A DNA stretch of 5,545 bases from CALEUX01 sp037439945. GTDB lineage: Bacteria > Bacteroidota > Bacteroidia > Bacteroidales > Marinilabiliaceae. The stretch is from contig JBBIVA010000165.1 of the NCBI GenBank assembly GCA_037439945.1, positions 1-5,545 of the forward strand, given 5' to 3'. The translations under genes and the position numbers were made by a program. Shown here one piece after another: positions 1-5,545 of this stretch (position 1 is the stretch's first letter; the number at the start of each line of letters is the position of its first letter). The notes beneath the pieces are model-generated. The model saw only the letters and a program-made list of their open reading frames with translations, did not search any database and had not been told where the DNA came from.

Positions 1-35
1 AGAAATGCTTACAAATTAAGTTTTTCTAAAGCAGC

Positions 36-57
36 CTGTACCGACTATTCGGTATGG
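36..57. repeat. short inverted repeat (hairpin) beyond the 3' end of uvrA
   Basis: TACCGA (39-44) pairs with TCGGTA (49-54) around a CTAT loop. Two G-T pairs and one C-G pair extend the stem to 9 bp (36-44 with 49-57). No T-run follows on either strand, so it is not a standard intrinsic terminator. It lies about 145 bp beyond the uvrA stop and immediately before a larger inverted repeat, so the uvrA transcript, if it runs this far, could fold two hairpins in a row. All six frames contain stops in 1-201, and I see no supported gene there. Confidence 0.45.
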
Positions 58-62
58 TTAAT

Positions 63-108
63 CCCGGCTAAGTCATTAGTTCATTGTTTTTTTAATGACT
101 AATCCGGG
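63..108. repeat. 16-bp imperfect inverted repeat, possible transcript-end hairpin
   Basis: Arms 63-78 and 93-108 begin and end with CCCGG/CCGGG and contain AGTCATTA/TAATGACT. Fourteen of 16 positions pair around a 14-base loop that includes a T-run. On the plus strand the right arm is followed by TTTAATAG, a weak U-tract, so it could end a rightward transcript entering from outside the window. On the minus strand it lies 93 bp beyond the uvrA stop and could protect or end that mRNA, although no U-tract follows there. Terminator function is inferred; only the pairing is seen. Confidence 0.5.
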
Positions 109-201
109 TTTAATAGTATATGCATAAATATTTATTGGGAAAAACTTTTAAGCTTTTTACTAGTTAGCTTTCCTTTTTCCTTTTAACTATTGGTAAGCTT
201 A

Positions 202-3018
202 TTAACTTCCGATAAAAGGTTTCAGGTATTTCCCGGTAAATGAGTTTTCAACCTTAATTAGTTCCTCAGGGGTTCCTTCAAAAACAAGGTAACCTCCATT
301 ATTTCCTCCTTCAGGTCCAAGATCAATAACCCAATCAGCCGATTTTATTACTTCCATGTTATGCTCAACCACCAAAATTGAATGTCCATTATTAAGCAGT
401 GAATGGAAGGCCTTAATTAATTTGTTAATATCATGAAAATGTAATCCGGTTGTAGGCTCATCAAAAATAAAAAGATTGGGTTCATTTTTTTCAATTGCCA
501 GAAAGGAAGCGAGCTTTACCCTTTGACTTTCCCCTCCGCTAAGTGTACTTGATGATTGGCCAAGCCTAACATATCCCAGTCCTACATCTGCAAGCTGCGA
601 TAATTTTGAAACAATCCTTTTTTCGCAGTTGCCTTTTTTATCACTAAAAAAATCTATGGCATAGTCAACGGTCATTTCAAGGATATCATGAACGTTTTTA
701 CCATGATAATTAATCTCAAGTATCTCAGGTTTAAATCTTTTACCCTGGCAGCTCTCACAGGTTAAAACAATATCAGCCATAAATTGCATTTCAACTTTTA
801 TTGTTCCTTCACCCTGGCATTCTTCACATCTGCCACCATCTACGTTAAATGAAAAATGTGAGGGCTTAAAACCCGCAATTTGTGATGGTTTTAAATCCGA
901 CATTAATTTTCTTATTTCATCCCATGCTTTTAAATATGTTGCAGGATTTGAGCGGGATGATTTTCCAATGGGGTTTTGGTCAATAAATTCGATATCTGAA
1001 ATGGCATTAATATCACCTTTTATTAAATCAAATGCACCCGTTTTGTCGGCATAACCACCTTTGAGTTTTTTCATTGCAGGAAATAAAACTTTCCTTACCA
1101 GTGATGATTTCCCTGATCCACTTACACCGGTAATAACAGTAAGGACATTTAGTGGAAAGGTAACTTTTAAATTTTTCAAATTATTTTCCCTGGCACCTGA
1201 AATTTCAATTTTCTGGTTCCAATTTCGGCGGCTTTTAGGAACCTCAATTTTTTTAGTACCCAGTAAATATTGGGTTGTAAGGCTTTCAGTAACCGATTTA
1301 AGTTTAGTGAATTCACCCTGATATACAATATTTCCTCCATTGTGACCAGCACCAGGGCCAATATCAATTATTTCATCACAAGCCCTGATAATCTCTTCAT
1401 CATGCTCAACAACGATGACTGTATTGCCAATTTTTTGTAAATTTTTTAAAACCCCAATTAACAATTCTGTATCCCTCGAATGTAATCCAATACTTGGTTC
1501 ATCAAGAATATATAGTGAACCCACCAAACTGCTTCCCAAAGAAGTAGCCAGGTTTATACGTTGGCTCTCTCCACCCGAAAGTGTTGATGATAGCCTGTTT
1601 AGTGTAAGATAACCAAGTCCAACCCTGTTTAAAAAGTTTAACCTTGAAGAAATTTCTGTTAAAAGCCTTCTGGCAACTTTTTCATGATGTGGATTTATGT
1701 CAATTTTTAAAAAGAACTCATATAATTGTGAAACAGGCATCAGAACAAGTTCATTAATGCTTTTACCGGCAACTTTAACCCAACCGGCTTCCTTTTTTAA
1801 CCTGGTTCCGTTGCAATCGGGGCAAATTGTTTTACCCCTGTACCTTGCCAGCATTACACGGTTTTGTATTTTATAAAGTTTTTCTTCAAGATTATTGAAA
1901 AATTCGTTTAAACCATGGAAATATTCATTACCCGTCCATAAAACATTTCTTTGTTCTACAGTAAGTTCATAGAAGGGTATATGCACCGGAAATCCGAATT
2001 TGTGTGAATTGCGGATTAATAAATCTTTCCATTCACCCATGATTTCACCCTTCCAGCACGCTATAGCATCTTCATAAATAGATAGGTTTTTATTGGGTAT
2101 AACCAAATCCTCATCAATTCCAATAACACTTCCAAAACCTTCACATCTCACACAGGCCCCAAGTGGGTTATTAAAAGTAAACATGTGTTCAGATGGTTCT
2201 TCAAACATAATTCCATCAGATTCAAACCTGTTTGAGAAAACTGAAGTTTCAATTGAACCACCATCAAAAATCCTTACCAGACATTCACCCTGTCCCTCAT
2301 AAAAGGCAGTTTGAACCGAGTCGGCAATACGTGAGTTGGTATCATTATCGTGTTTATTAACACTTATGCGGTCAATAACAAGGTTTATATTACCACAATT
2401 ACCCTTTTGGGAAATTTCATTTTGAATAAATTCCTCTAACCTGACAAACTCACCATGTGTTTCAATCCTTGTAAACCCTTGTTTTAATAATACATCAAGG
2501 TGTTCGTTGCATGGTCTGCCCAAAGGCAGGATTACCGGTGTTAATATTGCGGCCTTAGTACCATCGGGGTGGTTGTTTATAAAATCAACCACATCTGAAA
2601 CATTATGCCTTTTAACCTCATTTCCGGACGTAGGTGAATAAGTAACTCCCGTGCGTGCATACAGCAGCTTTAAATAATCATAAATCTCGGTTGATGTACC
2701 TACCGTTGATCTTGGGTTACGTGTATTTACCTTTTGTTCAATGGCAATTGCAGGTGGAATACCTTTAATTAAATCAACCTCTGGTTTGTCAATCCTACCC
2801 AAAAATTGCCTGGCATATGAACTTAAACTCTCTACATATCGCCTTTGACCTTCGGCATACAAAGTGTCAAAAGCCAGGGAACTTTTTCCTGAACCTGAAA
2901 CTCCTGTTATAACTACAAATTTGTTGCGGGGTATATTTAGGGAAATATTTTTAAGATTATGAACCCTGGCCCCCTTAATTTGTATGCCCGGGGCAGGGTT
3001 ATTAGTATTTGATGCCAT
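202..3018 (-). CDS. uvrA: UvrA, excinuclease ABC subunit A
   Basis: UvrA is the ATPase that, as a dimer with UvrB, scans DNA for bulky lesions and loads UvrB so that UvrC can incise. The 938-residue protein is complete and of the usual family length. ABC module I has a Walker A at 39-47 (GVSGSGKSS), signature LSGGESQR at 480-487, Walker B ending D506-E507 and H-loop H539. Module II repeats this: Walker A 631-639, signature 826-833, D853-E854 and H886. The roughly 240 residues between Walker A and C289 leave room for the UvrB-binding domain, which points to UvrA1 rather than the shorter UvrA2. Cysteine pairs are C289/C292, C399/C402, C731/C734 and C754/C757; the last two form the complete zinc finger of module II. 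The CxxC expected about 20 residues before C289 is absent. The ATG is supported by an in-frame TAA five codons upstream (3031-3033) and by a promoter only 21 bp away. It is monocistronic here, divergent from the sigma gene. Confidence 0.98.
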   Translation of the reverse strand: MASNTNNPAPGIQIKGARVHNLKNISLNIPRNKFVVITGVSGSGKSSLAFDTLYAEGQRRYVESLSSYARQFLGRIDKPEVDLIKGIPPAIAIEQKVNTRNPRSTVGTSTEIYDYLKLLYARTGVTYSPTSGNEVKRHNVSDVVDFINNHPDGTKAAILTPVILPLGRPCNEHLDVLLKQGFTRIETHGEFVRLEEFIQNEISQKGNCGNINLVIDRISVNKHDNDTNSRIADSVQTAFYEGQGECLVRIFDGGSIETSVFSNRFESDGIMFEEPSEHMFTFNNPLGACVRCEGFGSVIGIDEDLVIPNKNLSIYEDAIACWKGEIMGEWKDLLIRNSHKFGFPVHIPFYELTVEQRNVLWTGNEYFHGLNEFFNNLEEKLYKIQNRVMLARYRGKTICPDCNGTRLKKEAGWVKVAGKSINELVLMPVSQLYEFFLKIDINPHHEKVARRLLTEISSRLNFLNRVGLGYLTLNRLSSTLSGGESQRINLATSLGSSLVGSLYILDEPSIGLHSRDTELLIGVLKNLQKIGNTVIVVEHDEEIIRACDEIIDIGPGAGHNGGNIVYQGEFTKLKSVTESLTTQYLLGTKKIEVPKSRRNWNQKIEISGARENNLKNLKVTFPLNVLTVITGVSGSGKSSLVRKVLFPAMKKLKGGYADKTGAFDLIKGDINAISDIEFIDQNPIGKSSRSNPATYLKAWDEIRKLMSDLKPSQIAGFKPSHFSFNVDGGRCEECQGEGTIKVEMQFMADIVLTCESCQGKRFKPEILEINYHGKNVHDILEMTVDYAIDFFSDKKGNCEKRIVSKLSQLADVGLGYVRLGQSSSTLSGGESQRVKLASFLAIEKNEPNLFIFDEPTTGLHFHDINKLIKAFHSLLNNGHSILVVEHNMEVIKSADWVIDLGPEGGNNGGYLVFEGTPEELIKVENSFTGKYLKPFIGS

Positions 3019-3039
3019 AATAAACCTAAATTAGGAGTG

Positions 3040-3072
3040 CAAAGATACCAAACAAAAATGAGATGAAACAAA
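3040..3072 (-). promoter_or_regulatory. uvrA promoter, Bacteroidetes primary-sigma type
   Basis: Read on the minus strand, TTTG (3072-3069) is followed after 21 bp by TATCTTTG (3047-3040). This fits the Bacteroidetes consensus of a TTTG -33 element and a TAnnTTTG -7 element in both sequence and spacing. The -7 element ends 21 bp before the uvrA ATG, so the leader should be only about 15 nt. No strong Shine-Dalgarno sequence lies in the leader, which is usual for the phylum; the only purine cluster is AGG in TTTAGGTTTATT. No obvious SOS-type palindrome overlaps the site. Confidence 0.8.
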
Positions 3073-3326
3073 AATAAAGAGATTAACAAATCCATTATAA
3101 CCCTTAGAAAATGTGATTTCAATAATAATTTAGAATAGGTTAATTAGATACCATTTAACAAATAATTAAGCCATAAAATTTATATATAATGAAAAGTTTT
3201 AGATTTACAACAAATAATCTATTTATCGTTTGGATTAATGAACATTTTTTTATTTATTCGTACAACTTATTTAAAAACAACAATGCCTATGGTATAACCT
3301 TTACAAGTTAATTTTAAATTACTGGT
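3073..3326. other. AT-rich divergent intergenic region upstream of the sigma gene
   Basis: This stretch separates the uvrA promoter from the sigma-factor ATG and is strongly AT-rich. No TTTG/TAnnTTTG pair in good spacing faces the sigma gene, so its promoter may be of another class, possibly one read by an alternative sigma factor. TATATATAATG at 3181-3191 is the nearest match to a generic -10. The decamer AACAAATAAT occurs twice (3157-3166 and 3209-3218) in direct orientation, which may be chance at this base composition. A 40-codon plus-strand frame (3189-3311) is described under findings. No RNA gene or clear hairpin is visible. Confidence 0.5.
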
Positions 3327-3920
3327 ATGGCAGACTTATTTAACCTGTCGGACGAGGAACTTGTAAAAGGTTTTGCACTTGGGAATCAAAAATACTTTGA
3401 AATCCTTGTTGAAAGGCATAAACAAAAAGTTTTCTCCTATATTTTTCTGATGGTCAGAAGGCCGGAATTAGCCGAAGATATTTTTCAGGAATCATTTCTA
3501 AAGGTACATTGCTCTATTATTCAGGGGCGATATGCTGAATCGGGTAAATTTACATCATGGGTAATGCGGATTTCTCATAATCTGATAATTGATCATTTCA
3601 GGAAGCAAAAACATTTGCCCATAATTTACAAGGATGATTACCCACATGATTTATTTAACGATAAAAGATTGACCGATAATTGTTTCGAGGATAAAGTCGT
3701 TCACGATGAAGTATTAAAAGATGTTTCTATCCTTGTTGAGCAATTACCCGTTAGCCAGCGTGAGGTTGTTAAAATGAGGCACTATATGGGTTTGAGTTTC
3801 AAAGAAATTGCCGAAGAAACTAATGTTAGCATTAATACGGCACTTGGCCGGATGAGATATGCATTGATTAATCTCAGAAAAATGATGGAAGAAAAAGATA
3901 TTACACTATCATTGCCATAA
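3327..3920 (+). CDS. ECF-type sigma-70 family RNA polymerase sigma factor
   Basis: This protein should direct core RNA polymerase to a specific promoter set in the cytoplasm. The 197 residues hold only the two domains typical of ECF sigma factors. Region 2 spans about 22-95, with the core-binding part AEDIFQESFLKV (49-60) and the -10 recognition end WVMRISHNLIIDHFRKQK (78-95). Region 4 spans about 138-187, with the helix-turn-helix in LSFKEIAEETNVSINTALGR (156-175). A charged linker at about 96-130 joins them. The sequence, especially the NTALGRMRYALINLRK end, resembles a sigma factor I recall as widely conserved in Bacteroidetes, but I cannot assign a named member or regulon. The start is well fixed: an in-frame TAA at 3315-3317 leaves ATG 3327 as the first start codon, with no Shine-Dalgarno site. 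No anti-sigma gene (zinc-finger or FecR type) follows; a strong terminator begins 19 bp after the stop. The gene is therefore probably monocistronic. Confidence 0.93.
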   Translation: MADLFNLSDEELVKGFALGNQKYFEILVERHKQKVFSYIFLMVRRPELAEDIFQESFLKVHCSIIQGRYAESGKFTSWVMRISHNLIIDHFRKQKHLPIIYKDDYPHDLFNDKRLTDNCFEDKVVHDEVLKDVSILVEQLPVSQREVVKMRHYMGLSFKEIAEETNVSINTALGRMRYALINLRKMMEEKDITLSLP

Positions 3921-3939
3921 ATATGACTTGAAGTTGATA

Positions 3940-3977
3940 AAAAAACACTTCAGTTTGTATAAACTGAAGTGTTTTTT
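3940..3977. terminator. bidirectional intrinsic terminator between convergent genes
   Basis: Arms 3940-3956 and 3961-3977 pair perfectly over 17 bp around the loop GTAT. The core is CACTTCAGTTT/AAACTGAAGTG, flanked by an A-run on the left (3939-3945) and a T-run on the right (3972-3977). Each strand therefore presents a stem followed by six or seven U residues. On the plus strand it closes the sigma-factor transcript 19 bp after the stop. On the minus strand it is the first clear terminator met by the glycosyltransferase transcript, which would then run about 370 nt past its stop codon. Confidence 0.9.
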
Positions 3978-4038
3978 ATTATAAATGTAATAATACCAAA
4001 GTTTTTACGTTTAAAAGTTGAATCAATAAAAAAATTGC

Positions 4039-4224
4039 ATGAATAAACCTCTACAAAAAGAAACTTTCTTACTTAATAAAAACGGGGAATTTCTAAGGAA
4101 ATTTATTTTGGATTTTGATGATGGGGACTTAAAAAAAATAATTCCATCACCATCTCCGGATAAAATCCAGGTGTTATTTAAAATGATCAATAAACCCCAT
4201 TTATCGGCTGTTAAATGGAACTGA
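4039..4224 (+). CDS. hypothetical small protein, 61 residues (doubtful)
   Basis: I do not recognise this product. The frame runs from ATG to TGA and encodes a hydrophilic protein with mixed charge: an acidic patch DFDDGD near residues 25-30, then KKIIPSPSPDK, and no signal peptide, membrane segment or cysteine. Its composition is more like a soluble protein than translated intergenic DNA, which is the main support. Against it, the start has no ribosome binding site, no good TTTG/TAnnTTTG promoter lies upstream (TACGTTTA at 4006-4013 is a poor match without a -33 partner), and the sigma-gene terminator cuts it off from the left. It also lies in the likely 3' untranslated part of the oppositely directed glycosyltransferase mRNA. 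It may be a true small gene, a decayed fragment or chance. Confidence 0.3.
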   Translation: MNKPLQKETFLLNKNGEFLRKFILDFDDGDLKKIIPSPSPDKIQVLFKMINKPHLSAVKWN

Positions 4225-4344
4225 CAACGAATATTTATAAGGGTTATGCATTCTTTGCTAAATACCTGAATTTAATCATATTGTAATCGTAGGCAAAATT
4301 CCACCCCGTAAATGCCGGAAGGTTAAAAGTATTTGTATTGAGAA

Positions 4345-5337
4345 CTACTTATAAAAGTTGTTTTCAAAATTGTGAAATTCTTTTTTCCCAAAAACCTTTC
4401 TTAAAATAAGGGCTTTAATAAACCCTAAGCCATATCCGAATAATTGGACGTAGGCAGCAGGTATAACCCATAATGCAGTGGAAACTTCTTTATGCTCCTT
4501 TATCGAATGTACAAACAGGGTTATTGGAACAATAAGTAATAATGCCAGAATATAGAGGTTAAAAAAAGCCAGTGCAAAAACAAGTATGTGACCGGTTATG
4601 AACATCGAAGGTATCCAATGAACAGGCTTTAGAGTATTTGGATGCCTTATTTCCAGATTAATACGGGCAATACCTGAGTTAAAAACCTGCTTAAAGAATG
4701 ACCTGAAATTATTCCTACGCTTGTGAAATACATAACCTTTTTTTATAAGCCTTGTAGAATAACCTTTTTCAAGTAAACGCATACTAAAGTCCAAATCTTC
4801 GCCAAAGCGCATATTAGAAAACCCATTCATAGTCATAAAAACTGATTTTCTAACACCAAGGTTATAGCTCCTTGGATAAAAAACATCCAATTTTTCCCTT
4901 GCTCCCCTTATACCACCCGTTGTTAAAATACTGCTCATGGCATATCCAATGGCTTTTTGTATGGTATTGAAAGTTGGGTGTGCCTTATCAGGTCCGCCAA
5001 AACAATCGAATTCTTCGCATGCAACTTCTTTTTCAATTAATTCAAGGTAATTATCGGGTAACATGCAATCCGAGTCTAGAAAAATCAGCCATCTTCCTGA
5101 AGCATTCTCTGCCCCATAATTTCTGGCAGGACCGGGTCCCTTGTTTGCCTGGGTTATATATTTCAGGGGTATTTTATCCGAGAATTGGCAGCAAACACTT
5201 TCTGACAATATTTGTGAACCATCCTCCACAACAATCACCTCAAAATTATCAGATTTTTGCGAGACAATTGTTTCGAGTAAATCAAGCAATTCATCCGGTC
5301 GGTTGTAAACCGGAATTATTAAAGAAAAACGGAACAT
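4345..5337 (-). CDS. family 2 glycosyltransferase with C-terminal membrane segments
   Basis: This should be a GT-A fold inverting glycosyltransferase moving a sugar from a nucleotide-sugar donor to a lipid or glycan acceptor at the inner face of the cytoplasmic membrane; sugar and acceptor cannot be read from sequence. The N-terminus has the GT2 start FSLIIPVYNRP (4-14), followed by VVEDGS (36-41) in the nucleotide-binding fold and GPGPARNYG (67-75). The metal-binding DxD is D88-S-D90 within IFLDSDC. FGED at 178-181 supplies the likely catalytic acidic residues, and HKRR follows at 205-208. After the catalytic part, hydrophobic stretches at about 244-277 (probably two helices) and 288-312 suggest membrane anchoring, and a basic tail ends the protein. 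The 330 residues look complete. An in-frame TAA at 5377-5379 with no start codon in between leaves ATG 5337 as the only start. No sugar-pathway genes are adjacent, so this is a stand-alone gene rather than part of a visible polysaccharide cluster. Confidence 0.93.
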   Translation of the reverse strand: MFRFSLIIPVYNRPDELLDLLETIVSQKSDNFEVIVVEDGSQILSESVCCQFSDKIPLKYITQANKGPGPARNYGAENASGRWLIFLDSDCMLPDNYLELIEKEVACEEFDCFGGPDKAHPTFNTIQKAIGYAMSSILTTGGIRGAREKLDVFYPRSYNLGVRKSVFMTMNGFSNMRFGEDLDFSMRLLEKGYSTRLIKKGYVFHKRRNNFRSFFKQVFNSGIARINLEIRHPNTLKPVHWIPSMFITGHILVFALAFFNLYILALLLIVPITLFVHSIKEHKEVSTALWVIPAAYVQLFGYGLGFIKALILRKVFGKKEFHNFENNFYK

Positions 5338-5354
5338 TTTAAACTGGTTTTGTG

Positions 5355-5385
5355 CAAATATACAAAAAGATGATATTTATTGTAA
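5355..5385 (-). promoter_or_regulatory. glycosyltransferase promoter, Bacteroidetes primary-sigma type
   Basis: On the minus strand TATATTTG (5362-5355) is a perfect TAnnTTTG -7 element and is followed by CA, as in the uvrA promoter. The upstream element is weak: TTAC at 5385-5382 sits at 19-bp spacing but matches TTTG in only two of four positions. The -7 element ends 17 bp before the ATG, implying a leader of about ten nucleotides. No Shine-Dalgarno sequence is present; the start is preceded by GTTTAAA. Confidence 0.65.
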
Positions 5386-5394
5386 TAACGATTC

Positions 5395-5434
5395 CCTGAT
5401 ACGGGTATAGTACAGCTTTAGGTTTAATATCAGG
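5395..5434. repeat. short inverted repeat upstream of the glycosyltransferase gene
   Basis: CCTGATA (5395-5401) and TATCAGG (5428-5434) are exact inverse complements separated by 26 bp; allowing one bulged C, flanking TT/AA pairs extend the stem. A run of six T residues (5439-5444) follows on the plus strand after four bases. It could be a weak hairpin terminator for a plus-strand transcript, but no plus-strand gene precedes it, or a binding site upstream of the glycosyltransferase promoter. It may equally be chance. Confidence 0.25.
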
Positions 5435-5520
5435 AAACTTTTTTCTGAAAATCAAAAAATGTAATTCTGCCTTAAGTTAACTAAAAGTAATATTTAACCC
5501 AAATTTGTCTTTAGCCATTT

Positions 5521-5543
5521 TTTCTAATGACCGTCATTAGAAA
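5521..5543. repeat. 23-bp palindrome at the right edge
   Basis: TTTCTAATGAC (5521-5531) and GTCATTAGAAA (5533-5543) are perfect inverse complements around a single C at 5532. Such a compact, odd-centred palindrome with 11-bp arms and almost no loop looks more like a binding site for a dimeric protein than a hairpin terminator. It shares the half-site GTCATTAG with the inverted repeat at 63-108. The window ends two bases later, so the gene it might control or follow cannot be seen. No gene is supported in 5386-5545: on the minus strand all frames close within about 35 bases of the edge. Confidence 0.5.
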
Positions 5544-5545
5544 TT

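Noticed and set aside
1..102. Open plus-strand frame from the window edge to TAA at 100-102, possible end of an upstream gene
   Set aside because: Thirty-three codons are not long enough to exclude chance, the translation is not recognisable, and the stretch is largely occupied by inverted repeats.
1061..1321. Plus-strand open frames inside uvrA (also 1415-1612 and 2093-2302)
   Set aside because: They lie antisense to well-conserved UvrA coding sequence, including ABC motifs, and their translations show no independent features.
1176..1367. Minus-strand frame overlapping uvrA out of phase
   Set aside because: It is a by-product of the uvrA coding sequence, which continues unbroken through this stretch in its own frame.
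2937..3122. Minus-strand frame crossing the uvrA start
   Set aside because: It overlaps the uvrA promoter and first codons in another frame, and its C-terminal half is shadow of UvrA coding sequence.
3019..3326. SOS box, riboswitch, tRNA or small RNA in the divergent gap
   Set aside because: No operator palindrome, conserved RNA fold or tRNA-like cloverleaf could be seen; the AT-rich composition gives only short chance repeats.
4215..4286. 23-codon plus-strand frame whose ATG overlaps the end of the 61-codon ORF
   Set aside because: The ATG/TGA overlap resembles translational coupling, but 23 codons without recognisable features are easily chance in AT-rich DNA, and the upstream ORF is itself doubtful.
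4974..5342. 122-codon plus-strand frame within the glycosyltransferase gene
   Set aside because: It is antisense to the catalytic N-terminal half of an intact GT2 protein with clear DxD and VEDGS motifs; no domain is recognisable in it.
5452..5518. 13-codon minus-strand frame starting MAKDKFG
   Set aside because: Too short, preceded by in-frame stops, and without promoter or known family; the resemblance to a gene start is weak.
1..5545. Mobile element, CRISPR array or defence island
   Set aside because: There is no transposase, integrase, spaced direct-repeat array or nuclease/helicase cassette; the recognisable genes are housekeeping or common accessory types.

Overview
This AT-rich window most likely comes from a member of the phylum Bacteroidota (Bacteroidetes). 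Three things point there: a UvrA of the Bacteroidetes type; two promoters whose -7 element fits TAnnTTTG, the form read by the primary sigma factor of this phylum; and start codons preceded by AT-rich sequence with no clear Shine-Dalgarno site. I cannot place it below phylum level.

Layout, left to right. Positions 1-201 hold no supported gene but carry two adjacent inverted repeats (36-57 and 63-108) beyond the 3' end of uvrA. Positions 202-3018 (minus) encode a complete 938-residue UvrA, the damage-recognition ATPase of nucleotide excision repair, with its own promoter at 3040-3072. A 308-bp AT-rich divergent gap follows. Positions 3327-3920 (plus) encode a complete 197-residue ECF-type sigma-70 factor, closed by a 17-bp perfect hairpin terminator at 3940-3977 with a T-run on each strand. 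Positions 4039-4224 (plus) hold a doubtful 61-codon ORF. Positions 4345-5337 (minus) encode a complete membrane-anchored family 2 glycosyltransferase of 330 residues, with a TATATTTG promoter element just upstream. The last 200 bp hold no supported gene and end in a 23-bp palindrome.

The genes do not form an operon. uvrA and the sigma gene are divergent, the sigma and glycosyltransferase genes are convergent, and the symmetric terminator between the latter two can serve both. Nothing links DNA repair, the sigma factor and the glycosyltransferase functionally beyond proximity. No anti-sigma gene sits next to the sigma factor.

I see no convincing undescribed system. There are no mobile elements, CRISPR arrays, tRNA or rRNA genes, and no defence or biosynthetic cassette. 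The points worth a second look are modest: a UvrA zinc module that has lost half its cysteines, an orphan ECF sigma factor, a small ORF and a possible gene remnant lying antisense or downstream of the glycosyltransferase, and an octamer shared by inverted repeats at the two ends of the window.
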